In this document: positions 11,271-23,109 of the stretch, piece after piece | Numbering within the stretch: the stretch's first letter is position 1 | Layout: each line of letters begins with the position of its first letter | Source: Sphagnum compactum | Lineage: Eukaryota; Bryophyta; Sphagnopsida; Sphagnales | Direction: 5' to 3' | DNA length: 64,000 nucleotides | Assembly: GCA_965153455.1 (NCBI GenBank) | Contig: OZ234502.1 | Coordinates: forward strand, 1,095,267 to 1,159,266 | Translations under genes and position numbers: made by a program | Notes under the pieces: generated by a model | The model's input: the letters and a program-made list of their open reading frames with translations, nothing else | Databases searched by the model: none | What the model was told of the DNA's origin: nothing

Positions 11271-14200
11271 CACGCTGACATTAAGGCAAGAGCACTACTA
11301 GGTACGTGTACTCCAGGGAAGTGAATTAGAACACACCTGGTTTGTTGATAATGGAAGAGGGGAAAACAGATCCTGAACAATATAAAAATTGTGAAGTTTC
11401 CTCCCTAACAACATTGCAGGTTCATAGGACCAATTTAGCTAAACATCCCCAAATTTCCCCACCCCCCTAGAATTGAAACGTATCAGAACTCAACAGTACT
11501 CTGAGGTTCCAATTTTCCCAGATTTTCTTTTTAGCTTCCATGTTACTAACATTCTAAAGCCCTAGCCCATTTTCTTAACACTAGATGTTTCCAAACCAAT
11601 GTCGTAAGGGTATCCAGTTTGCAGGGTTAAATCTGGGTTTCAATCCACAGAGGGCATCTTGTCATAGTGTTAAATCTTGGGTTCAAGTCCAAGTTACCGT
11701 GACCCAGACTTGATTTGACACCCTTTTGTTGGAATCAGCACACGAATCGAACCGTGCAATTAGTCTTTTGCTAATTTGGAACAGAAACTAGAATCATGAA
11801 AAGAAAATCTAAGAACAAGTGATTAGGATCATTTTTAGAAGGAAAAGTTGATTTCTTTTGAAAAGTTAATAAGTATAGTGAACTTTATAGTTAAATATTA
11901 ATTTTAAGTAGTTGTTGAACTTCATACTTATATAGATTCTTGTTTTGTTGTAAAACATAGTGCTCATGCAATCCCTAGCATTGGAGACTGTGTAACATGT
12001 ACATGAGGTCGGATTTAGTTTTTGAACCAAGGTTCGAAGTTCTTGAATCTGAATAAATCTGCTACAACTAGAACTGAAAAGTTTTGAAATTGAAAAAACT
12101 AAGCTCAAACCCTCACCCAAAAAATCTCCAAATATAGTTTACAATGTGAAAATTGAGAATTGTAAGAGGGAGATAATGTTTTTGTAGGTTTCTTTTCCTT
12201 GCATCCCCCTTCGATTCTCCTTGAACACATCAAATGTATCGTAGCTCAACAGAACTCCAAGGTTTCAATATTCTTAGTTTGTTTTCTTTTATTAACAATT
12301 TTTGGTTATTTGTTGGGTCCATTCCTTATAATCTTGAGGAGCCAAGGATTGTGTTAATTGTTTTCAAATCTTACACCTCCATGACTTTGAAAGAGGATTA
12401 CATGAATTTGGTTTGGTGGACAATGTGATGGATTCATGTCTCAATGATTATTGTGTAATTTTAAAATGTTGTGAAACTAAATGATTCATTTTCAAAATGC
12501 ATAAAAGCTCATATTGATGATTACGCAGGTAAACTATTGCCAAAAATTGAAATTACATGTTTTAATTTGGCTAATGCTGATCTACTTTGAATGTGCATTT
12601 GACCTAAAAAAGTAGATAATTAAAACATCCTCTTTGGAAAAAAGTTGTTCTTTGTTGTGTAAAAAAGAGCCAAGTTGCATTTTTATGACAATTGGATACA
12701 TAATTATATCTGTTTGGATAGTTTACTAATATCTTGTTTTCAAAATTGCATGGACAATTTTCAAATTTCAACCTTTAATGCAAAATTTGGTATATAAAAA
12801 TGATCTATGATTGGATATCATGGATAATTGAATATGCAAGGGTATACATGTGTAAAATTATATCCTTATGTGCATGTTAACACATTGAATGGTTATCTAG
12901 TGGTTCTACTTGATTTTTTATGTAATGGACATACATGCCTTTGTCAATTATGTGTATCGTGAACATGCATGGAAAGAAGACTGAAACAATATGTATAACA
13001 CTAAAGTTTTAATAGGGCAATGTGATATAACGGAATGAAACCAAGGATACGTGTTGGGTGATCATTCTGTAGTTCATGTTGTGACTACTTTTAACCTATT
13101 TTTACAATGTGGAGTTTGAAAATTAATGCACAATTATAGTGAAAAGTTATCTTATCTTTGATCATTCAAGTAAAAATATTCCACATACAAATGATTTATG
13201 ATGAATTTTGTTGTTATTTTCTTTCTACTTATCAAATAAACTGCCAAGGAGATTTAATTGTTCACTTTACCATGCTTATGCCCTTGGATAGATGGGTACT
13301 AGGTGGGCCGGTTTGTCTCCTTAGATGTAGTTTGACAAAGCTGGTTTATCAAATCATTGGACGGATCCAATGATGTTTTTAGTGGTGAAATTTCAATATT
13401 TTGCAAACAAATTCTAAAAAACTTGGAAAGATGTGTTTTTCAGTGTAAAATGTGGACAGTCTAGCATTATCTAGTAATCATGGGGTGACATTAGTGTGAA
13501 CTCATTTCAATATTCTTTTGTTATTACCTATATAAAATCTACAGAACTTGGAGTCACTTTGTTTTGCAAAAATACATATTCTTCCATATGCATATTTACA
13601 CATTATTCACAGTTATTTAGTAGTTTTATTGGATACTTACAAGGAGACATATTCCTTTGTCAATTATACATATGCTATTGTGAAAATGTACATACACATT
13701 CTAGAATATATGCCCACAAAAAAATTATTCAATTTAACATGAAAAGTTGAATTTCTTCTAACATGAAGTTGGGACATTTTGGATTCGGTACAGTAGTATA
13801 TTTTCACCAATAATCTTAATGCAAATAATTTTTTTATAAATCTTGATTACCAAACTTCCCAAAGAAGGTTTTCCACCCTTGCAAAAAGATTTGTTTTCTA
13901 AATAAATCATCTTGCAAAAGTGACCTCCTAAAAAGAAAACCAGAGGTCAAATTCATGCACCCAAAACTATCAAATAGTTCTTGTGTTTAATTATTAAGCA
14001 ATTGTTTGTGCATCCAATTCAAGTTTTTCCATTAAGAAACTTGATTGCCAAGTTTGTTAAATATCTTTCTATTTCTTGGTCTATGCATAGGCCTTTACTT
14101 CAATTTTCACATGATCCACATCACAAACTTAGCATCTTAGGACTTAAAAATGGAAACCATGTAATATTAGTTCATTCATGATTCATACATATCACGCATT

Positions 14201-15029
14201 GATATCGTGCATTGAAAACACACATGACACACAAATTTATTGGAAGATGCGAAATTCGTGTGACATTTGTTCATTTATGAGTTCATATTTCATTCGTCAA
14301 CACATTATCCATGTGTTGAATGTGTTTCCAATGCATGATATTCGTGTGTAAAATGTACGAACCTATGAATGAACAAACTTCGCAAAATTTTCATTATTAA
14401 TTCGTCACATGCTAAATTTGTGATGCAATTCTCCAACTTTGCAGCTAAAGTGTTGTAATGTTTTTTTTTATAAGTTGAATTCATAAAAGCATTCCACATT
14501 GAATATGGATTAACAATTAACACATATTTAATTAATTTAAGATTAAATTGTTAATTTAGGACTTTTCCCTATTTCGTGGATGTTATAAACTAGGTCTAAT
14601 GGCCATTAGATTTTTAAAATGTAACCTTATATTCAAGTAAAAACAACAATCATTCACAAAGGTAACATCCACAAAGACATTTTGTCTCAAAAGAATTCAT
14701 ACCAATTTAACACCAATATAATATTATGCTAGTTTCAAAATTGATATATTATGATGAAAAGAGTATTTTGCCTAATGCCCACCAAATGAAAATTATAGGA
14801 TGAAATTTTTAATTTGGACTTTATACAACTTGGTGGATAGAATGAACTCCACTTGGTGGCCACCAAACTTAACAAATTAATGATCATTTTTGACATGAAC
14901 GTCATATTATAAAGTTTTTCAATTACAGTATTTCCAAGCAAAAACAACTTTGTAGCCAACAATTCCAAAAAGATCCATATACACATTATGTTAAAAACAT
15001 TCATATCAACTTTAAGACAAGACTATGAA
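11271..15029. other. AT-rich stretch, no recognised gene
   Basis: No coding region is supported. Two Pol III B-box-like strings (GGTTTCAATCC near 11633 and GGTTCAAGTCC near 11670) sit about 40 bp apart and may mark a SINE relic. An imperfect foldback occurs at about 14266-14376, with TTTGTTCATT and AATGAACAAA at the outer ends. Confidence 0.5.
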
Positions 15030-15670
15030 TTTTCATGAATGATTGAACGCCGAAATGTTAGTGCTCCCATTTGACATCAAGAGACTCAACCCTTTGAATT
15101 TGAAACAATTGAAAGAGGCCATATTGGCAAAACTACAACATCACATTATCACACAAATTTTACTAATATGTTTCAAATATATATACACCATAAGATTTTT
15201 TTAAGTATAATTGAACGTCTGGTGGCCACCAGGTGAAACATAAAAAATTGTAAGTTATGAGAACCAAATGACACAACTCCCATTTAAAGTGAAAAAAAGG
15301 AACTCAATGTTTTGAATCTAATATATTGACAACATGTTAAATTTCTACCAGTGGCAACTTGATCCATCCATGTTGATCATACAATAACAAATCTATTATG
15401 TTTCAAAATCCATATATAATTAAAATAATATTTATTCTGGTGCCTAGCAAGTGATAATACATAATAGTTTATCAAATAAGAAAGTCACAAGTAAATGCTC
15501 CCAATAAACAAAAATAAAAATTCAATTTTCTGAAATACAAAAAAGGCACAACATATTAATAACAACAAAATATAGGCATGTAATTTTATTATTCATGTTA
15601 TAACAAATCCATTATTTTTGGGGCTTTACATGCCATGTAGGAAAGTTGACGCCTGGTGGTCACTAGAGAT
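15030..15670. repeat. Degenerate ~215-bp tandem repeat (three or more units)
   Basis: Landmarks recur at similar spacing: a CTCCCAtTT string near 15065, 15277 and 15500; TATGTTTCAAA near 15168 and 15399; and a CTGGTGGCCACCAG-like core near 15222, 15433 and 15653. The core at about 15219-15240 is a perfect 14-bp palindrome. Earlier weaker cores occur at about 14770 and 14855. The units are highly diverged, as in an old satellite. Confidence 0.5.
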
Positions 15671-15943
15671 TAGGGATCAAGGGGAACAAAATATATTATT
15701 AATTATTATTCTTCAAGAATCACATACATGGATAAATTTCGGCAAAATAATATTTTTATTAAACCATACAATATAATTTTAAAAAAAAATTTAAAACGTC
15801 AATCCAATCAATACAATGATACAAAGACATTCAAAACTTGCAAATATAATTTAATCAATGTCACCAACATCCTTCACAAATTGGTTGAAGCATTAGTAAC
15901 ATTGAGATTAATTTCAGCTCTACCAACATAAATAGTAAGAATA

Positions 15944-18560
15944 TTAATTTGACTTGTTTGTTGTATTTTTTCGAGTAAAAAAATAGAGAAGAATAGCTGA
16001 AATGTCAAGCCATTGTTCTAGATTTGCTAAATTACATTTCCACGTCCCATTCCAATAATCTTCATACAGATGTCGTTCATCCAACTTTGATCCTTTCTTC
16101 ACAGGAACCCCCCATTGAACTCTCACCATTTTAAAATATTCATTTTCTTCATCCTTGATAACATCACCCTTCGCTCTTCCCATCTAGAGAGGAACAAGAT
16201 CAAAATCATGCGGTCTCATGAACACAAAATCTCCAACATTAAGATCTGTAAATGGCATGTATGTAGTTAAAGGTGTCATGTTCGTTGATCCATAATAAGG
16301 AACTCGAACTGGATCTTTTGGATCAACATCCATCACAATTGACAACGAAGCCCTAACATAATTAGACCTCGAATTGCTTGAAGGCCAAAAGCCCTCCAAA
16401 AGAGTTGTACTTTGACGTGGTAACGGTCTTGACAAATGCAACAAAACATCTTCCTAGTACTCCACATACGGCTTCATCTTCATTTCATATGTGGAACTTT
16501 GCGCAATGCCCACGTTCTAGAAATCCATGTATTTGGATAGTCCAAAACTTACAAACTTTTTTCTCTCCATTAACTTCGATGCAGCATTACTCCAAAATTG
16601 GGCAGTATAGAACAAGGCTTGGAACTCTAGTAGGTAACTTTAGTGAACCATTTGGATTAACTTCCCATAATCTAATTAGAAACCCATCTATTGGATTCCA
16701 CATAAGATCTATGGGGGAAACCTTGTATTGCATCACTAGCCAACTTGAAGAATCAACAAAAAAATCTAAACATATGCATATCAATATGCCTACCAACGTT
16801 TCAGGGTCATCTTTCAAACAACCTAGGACCCAAGATTTGAAATCTGGAATCTCTTGAATCAATAGAGGAATGAACGGTATCTCCTTGAAATCATGAAAGT
16901 TCTCATCAAATTTGCTAAAATGTAATTATTTTCCTCCCTCAACTTTTTTGACAAATAGCCAAAGCATCCATCTATATCCTCATGTGTATGGCTAACAACA
17001 AGAAATTTCAATTTTACCTCCTCAAAAAAATCCCTCACCATCGATAATGATAGAAACACTAACAAATGTCGATTCTTATTGTCTTTAACACAACTATCCA
17101 TTTGGAGCAAGAAATTTCCTAGCAAAGGTTTCTGACCAACAATTTGATCCGAGGTGCGTATATTGTGTATGCAACGGGATTTCCCTTGCAACATACATGC
17201 AAAGAATGTGTTCTGTAGGGGGGTGTTCAAACAATAATTTCGATTCCAAAACTGGGGCCACCTTTAAAGTTCACAATAGCCACAACAAGGACCCAATTGG
17301 GAAATTGGAATCATTTGGCCACAACTCATTAGAATCTTGTGCATATCTCTCATTCCCATGACCATGCGCTCTCATTCTCGTAAGGGTAATGGGCAATTGT
17401 CCAAGGCCAAATATCATTTTGTTGCACATTTGCAACCTTGGAAACGTAGTTTTTGCATGGTCCATCTTGTCATGAACAATGCATAAGAACTCATCCTTCC
17501 ATCGCACTTACTCTGTCCTCCAAGTATGGTATAAGTTTTTCCATGATTATTGGTGTCTGATATGTTTTCTTCGTTTCGCTTCATATATTAGAACCTCATT
17601 GCTCTTCTTTCCCAATTTGGATATCAAGTCCTTCAAGGATTCATAAACAATGCATTTCGCAAACACATACCCCTGCTTTTGCACATTGACATTCAAATGG
17701 TGTCTTTTCCTCAACTTACTCATAGCAAATTGAGAAATACCTCCAACGCTTAATTCCTTACTTATCTGCCATCCCACAAATACAAAAAAACAAAGAAATG
17801 GTAGGCTTTCCACGATAGATGTATACCTTAACATATACATTCAAAAATACATTTCAATTTCTCGAAAAATAATTTTTCACAAGAAATACATGGTGGTTGC
17901 CACACATTTGTCACTAGATAGGAACAAAAAATGCTAATCATTCCATATAATTTACCTAATCACTATGTTCCTGCAAACTTTTCCATGTTTCAAGCAAGAG
18001 ATGTCGCACATTTTGCCTACCATTTCCAATCCCTTTCATTTGATGTGCCATCGTATCCATAGACAATCAATCAACGATTAAACATTGGACTCCATTTGCT
18101 GAGTTGACATATGTAATTTATGTCTACTTCTACTCCCATGTGGTAGAAACCGACAACTTCATTTGTTCTCTAATTTGTACAACAAATATGTAGACCTAGA
18201 AAAACCAACTATCTAATACCAAGCAGTTTCACATATGTTTAAATCTTGAATAGTGATAAATTTTCGTTTGCTTCTAACTCCCCTCGTATGTAACCTTCTT
18301 GGAATATTTAAACCATAAGCTCAACGGTCTTCAAATGACAAACTCCAAAATTCATGTTTCAACAACAAGGTCTTTTCATGAGGAAAATGTTGACAACAAT
18401 TCATGGCGCAACATTTTGCCACACCCACATTGCGCATAAACTCCTCTGACAACACTTTTTCAATTCTAGAAATGGAACCTTTAGAGTGAACTACATTTCG
18501 CTTCTTCTTATGAAAGGAATATTTCTTTTATTTTACATCAACTGCTCCCACATCGTCAAC
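15944..18560 (-). pseudogene. DUF7869-type element protein, decayed
   Basis: Read on the minus strand this is a near full-length but broken gene. From its N-terminal side: a Cys-rich start (VAKCCAMNCCQHF, near 18410), TAWYLIVGFS, then HDKMDHAKTTFPR and HGHGNERYAQ (17271-17507), a core with LQMDSCVKDNKNRHLLVF and VVSHTHEDIDGCFGYLSKKL (16859-17230), PVRVPYYG and VGDFVFMRP (16184-16444), and MVRVQWGVPVKKGS with WKCNLANLEQW (15944-16183). The Asp-x-Cys/Asn-KeNKN and GHTHEDID boxes are hallmarks of DUF7869, which looks like a transposase-derived nuclease-like fold; the catalytic role is inference. At least two frameshifts and several stops (for example TAG at 16184-16186) interrupt it. Gene-like neighbours on the same strand may belong to the same element. 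Confidence 0.75.
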
Positions 18561-18824
18561 AGTTGATATGTGGGTTTCATTAAATGAAATTAGATGCTCT
18601 ATGAGGGGGTACCCATCAAGAATTATTTGAGCCAACGGCCATTTCCAAATGGTCATCACTGTTAACATAATCGTAGGATAATACAAGATGCAAAGCTTAA
18701 CATGGTCCTCCCCAAGCTAATCATCAAGAATTGTTTCCTATGGGCCGCATGCAACCACACAACCTTTTGCGAGGAAAACCCCAACATCGTCCACAATATC
18801 ACATTCAACTCCTCGCCACTCAAA

Positions 18825-19316
18825 TCAATGTCTTCCCAAAATATTTGAATTCTTCCCTCTCACACCATGGCCATGCACTACATCATCATTCACATGTGCA
18901 TTCCCCTGGTTATTGTCCTCCTTATTTCGTTCAAAATTTTCCTCACTACCAACCTCCTCATCGCCTTCCGCAATATCCTCTTCATTTCCTTCTTTGTTCA
19001 TGGAATCAAACCTAGACTCCGCAACGAACCTTTCCACACCATCCTTAAAAATATAAATCATTTCACCACATAATTCCTCATTATGCAAGTCCTCAACTAT
19101 ATCACCCACATTTTCCACATCACGGATGTTCTTAGCTTGAAAGTTTTCCACCAAGGAATCGTCCTTACATGAAACTTGCTTTTTCAAGAGATTATTCACC
19201 CCATCCACTATCACCTTACATTGGTCTTTCGCCATCGCAACCTCTTCATCATTCATCAATAAATACTTGCAAGGCCAAAAAACCTCTATTCCCACTGTTG
19301 ATCTACAATATCTCAC
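18825..19316 (-). CDS. Acidic low-complexity protein or N-terminal part of the DUF7869 element
   Basis: A 163-residue open frame rich in Glu, Asp and Asn in its second half (for example EEDIAEGDEEVGSEENFER). It lies about 260 bp upstream of the DUF7869 pseudogene on the same strand, so it may be the acidic N-terminal region of the same element or a separate remnant. No named domain is visible. The methionine at the start is not supported by any context signal. Confidence 0.35.
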   Translation of the reverse strand: MRYCRSTVGIEVFWPCKYLLMNDEEVAMAKDQCKVIVDGVNNLLKKQVSCKDDSLVENFQAKNIRDVENVGDIVEDLHNEELCGEMIYIFKDGVERFVAESRFDSMNKEGNEEDIAEGDEEVGSEENFERNKEDNNQGNAHVNDDVVHGHGVRGKNSNILGRH

Positions 19317-19900
19317 ATTTGGAATTGAACAAAATAGTTTCTGTTGTTCACAGTCTTCATTCCACTAGAAAAAAAAGAGAATTTATAATTGTCATTTGCA
19401 ATTACTTTGTAGTTGCAGGCGACATTTACAACTAGAAACACCATAGTAGCAAACGACAAGTAGTCACAAGTCTAAAATGAAATATTTTATTGTTGAATAT
19501 GGGTACTTCCATCATATACATATAACATACAATATTTTGTAATTAAAATGTGACTAATTGTGTGACTAGTGAAAAACCAACCGGATTGTGCCACATGGTG
19601 TGTGTAACAATGTATTGCTTAACATTAGTCAGCCAACATTACTCCACGTGTCACATATCGCAAAGGCTTCCCATAGACATGGATGCGACTAGAGTCCGAC
19701 AAAAGCTTGAATGGCTAGAGCGTTGCCACATGTAGAACACACAAGTTTTTGAATTTCATTTTTCCATTTTCATCATACGTGCTAGAATTGCACACCTATC
19801 GATAATCACTTCTTTGTAAAGTAGTCACATTTGTGACTAAGGGTACATAGTTATAAACGACATTGAATCCAACAACTTTATGTTGACCACATGTCAATAA
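19317..19900. other. No gene seen
   Basis: AT-rich linker between the DUF7869 element and a telomere-motif repeat region. Short open frames here have no motif. Confidence 0.5.
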
Positions 19901-20640
19901 TTTGATGGCAGCGATTTAGGGTTAGGGTTTGCGGGTGTATGAAATAATTATTGACAAGATGACATTGATCGGTCTACAAGTGACCAAGTGGCGTTCAATG
20001 GGTGTGCGTCGAATGAAGATTAGGGTTCATGATTGAACCATTTCAGTTGCACTTGTAACCAGAATAATATAATTGCAATCATGCCCATTGAATGCGGAAC
20101 GGTTGCCATGTGTAGCCCTTCTCATTTTCAAATTTAGGTTTAGGGTTACGTTGATCGCATTAGTACGGGGTTCCATGTGTTATCACTATAGTTGTAATCG
20201 ATTGAATTTGGGTTAGGGTTTAAAAGTTTAAGTTTAATTGTAGATGCAAACCCAAGCTATTGAATACACCACATGTAGCCCACATAGGACCCGATTTTAA
20301 GGTTAGGGTTAAATTGACCGCATTAACATTCTGTTCCACGTGTCGTTGCCAGAACTGTAACTAGATGTAATTAGGGTTAGGGTTTACCAAAGTTGTTGCA
20401 ATTGTAACTAATTTTAGGGTAGACTTTCTTGCCACATGTCGTGTGTGCTGTAATTTAGGGGATTGTTTAAGGTTAGTTTTCATAAGATAGTTGTAGCTGC
20501 AACTGAACTGGTTCGTTATTGAGCTTAATTGCGTCTAGGAGCAATATAGGTGCCTGGACAACCAATGTAATTGCATAAGTGGGTATCAAGTTTTAGGGTT
20601 TTTGGTTAGGTTTTTTGGGCATCTTGCCACTTGTGTAACA
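19900..20640. repeat. Degenerate tandem repeat dotted with TTAGGGTT motifs
   Basis: Units of about 163 bp are recognisable at 20101-20263 and 20264-20426: each has CATGTGTAGCCC or CACATGTAGCCC, then TTGATCGCAT or TTGACCGCAT, TTCCA(T/C)GTGT and GGGTTAGGGTTT. TTAGGGTT or GGTTAGGGTT occurs roughly ten times between 19915 and 20680. This is interstitial and degenerate, not a chromosome end. Confidence 0.55.
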
Positions 20641-22356
20641 GTTAGTCACATTGAACAACTTAAGGTTAAGGTTTTGTACAATTCTTAGTGGTGGTGCTAA
20701 TGCAACCAATTTGAATGTGAGTCATCACAGAATGGAACTTCCACTATTTTGTTATTCCTAATTTACATACAGCCCAACCCAACAATGCATAATTTGCATA
20801 CCTAAACCCTAAAACCTGGGCAAATTTTGACATTTGCAATCAAATGTCAATTTGATGTATCAAGTTGTAGTCCCTAATCATTTGTAAAAGATGATCAATC
20901 CTCCATCACCAAAAATACAACATATGTAAACTGTCTACGTCACAACCTGTGTTTACACACATTAGAGCATTGTCAACATAATCCAAAATGTTTCCTACTG
21001 CTCTAGGCACATATTGGGCAGTCAAGCTATCGATACTACTTTTCCATACAACATTGCCATACACTTAAACATGTGTCTTGAACTCAATCACATCTTTGCA
21101 AGAAACGGCCTTCCCAAACCAGGTTACTAAGCTTTACATCTTTTGACTCTAGCTGCGGTGGCTCATCATTCAGATCAGACACCTGCAACGGAGTGCCCCC
21201 CTTGCTTGGCAAAATTTCTCCAAGCTACATTCGAAACCATGATTCTCCAATGAGCTTGCCATGGTGGACACATCCATCTCCCACAATCCTTAATAGGACA
21301 CCTTCCCCAACAATCTCTCCTTCGGTCTTAGGATTGCATAATAAAATTTTGTCCCCAACTTTTAATTGAACACCACAGCCAATTACGAAATCAAATTAGT
21401 GGCAACCATGAACTACTTTTCAAAGGCATACCACTTCAAAGTAAGAAATGTAGGGCTTCAACTAATTTCCTATAAGGGGTTTGGGGGGGGGGGTATGCAC
21501 CTGCAGCCATCCCGACCCTCTTATTGTAGGCACCTGTTTTGGGGCACCAGAATGCTGCCTAGTGGTTACACCCATCAAAGGCACAATTGTTGTCATTTTC
21601 TTGGCACTCTGTCACACCAATCCCCCAACATGTCCGCCATTCCACCCAAGCCCAAAACCCTTCTCAGTTCTACGTCATACTATGTTGACTACTAGCCAAA
21701 AAAATTTCTCCCTCACAATGGCTGAAACATCCACCTTCATTATTGGATACTATACTCATCTGCACATACAAAAATAATAATTAACCCACCCTACATAGAC
21801 ATAGCTGGCACCATTATGGAATCATTGAATGCACACCTTGGCCTGGGTGGATTGATGATTGCGACTATCTATTGAAGCAGCAGCAGAGCTAGCAACTCCA
21901 AGGCCTAGTTTACCCCTCGCATGCCCCCCCCTTTCTGCTACCAAGACATAATTTACAAGTGGGTTGTCAGGCCTGGAATCAACCTGTGGCACCAGTGCCT
22001 TCCCTTTAAGCATCCCGCGGGCATGACTGTCATGGTTTGGCTTTGTGGCAAGATTCTCTACTAGATGGGTCTACACACCCAATAAATGTGTTCCTCTCAG
22101 TGTTACATTGCCTCCAGAGAAAGTTAGCAACAACTTAAACTTATAGACCTCATCTATTCTGCAACATCAACCAACCCATGGCCAAGAAACAGTAGTGCAC
22201 TCACAGATTTGCCAACAGAATCCATGCCTGCAGTTGCCATCTTCGATATTTTTGGGCTCCTCCCATTGATATTTTTCTGCCTTTACATATAATGTACAAA
22301 AAATGTGTCAAAACTTGCCACAAATGTTGTCCCACTACATGTTTACTATCTTTTAA
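20641..22356. other. No gene supported
   Basis: Moderately AT-rich. A G-run at about 21482-21493 and a minus-strand 63-residue frame (21822-22013) that may belong to the element on its upstream side are the only notable items. Confidence 0.4.
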
Positions 22357-23109
22357 CTATATAAACACAATACTTATGAGCTTCTTTTCTGCACTTGCCT
22401 TCCCACCACGTCCATAAGTGCTAACAGTCTGTACTGCACCTCTTGCACCTGACATGATTTTAGCCTTCTTCTGTGTTTCTCGTCCTTGCCAATATTGAAC
22501 GAATGCATTCCATTCATCCCGCTCTACTCCAATAGGACACTCCCATTGCCCTCCTTTGGCATACAACTTCTTCAGACAACAGCGCTCCCCTTTCATAAAG
22601 TGTCTCGCACAATCCCTAAAACCTCTTGCACTGAGTTCATGGTTTAGGTATTCAAAATTGGCGTCCATTCGATTTCAAAGTTCTACCATGTTTACTGGGT
22701 TCTGCCCAATAACCTTCACCACTGCCAGGTTTAAAGGCGGGGTTGCTAGCCCACGCATTGCATCATCCCACACATTTTTCCCATCATTTGCGCCGTCTAT
22801 TTTGCCATGCTTTGTCACCTCCACCTTGTGAGGTGGCAAGCCTTTCTCTTGATGATTTGCAGCTTGAAATTCTAGGTTCTTTTTAGAGGAACGTTGTTTT
22901 GCTCTGAGGCATGTTTTCAGCATTCGCTAGGTTTCCACACCAGTGCTTCCAGAATTAGGGATTGAGGCCATTGGTGAGGCTACTACCTCGTCCATTCCAT
23001 TGGGCATTTGCTCACTTGCTCCAACCCCAATACTACAGCCACATTGTTGGTGCACACCAAGGCTATTGCCATTACCATGCGCATAGCAATGCATAAAGCG
23101 TTGGTTCAT
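22357..23109 (-). pseudogene. Plant transposase-like protein (Transposase_24 / En-Spm style), interrupted
   Basis: One minus-strand frame stays open over about 250 codons apart from a TAG at 22927-22929 and a TGA at 22675-22677. Its C-terminal half reads ARHFMKGERCCLKKLY, then CPIGVERDEWNAFVQYW and KKAKIMSGARGA, followed by TYGRGGKASAEK. The order of an R-x-LKKLY helix, W-x2-FVxYW, then K-x5-R and a small-residue tail fits the plant Transposase_24 domain seen in En/Spm-type elements. The TGA sits where CGA would keep the frame. Terminal repeats were not found. The assignment comes from motif order, not a search. Confidence 0.5.

Noticed and set aside
16378-16857. 159-residue plus-strand frame
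   Set aside because: Antisense to the DUF7869 pseudogene.
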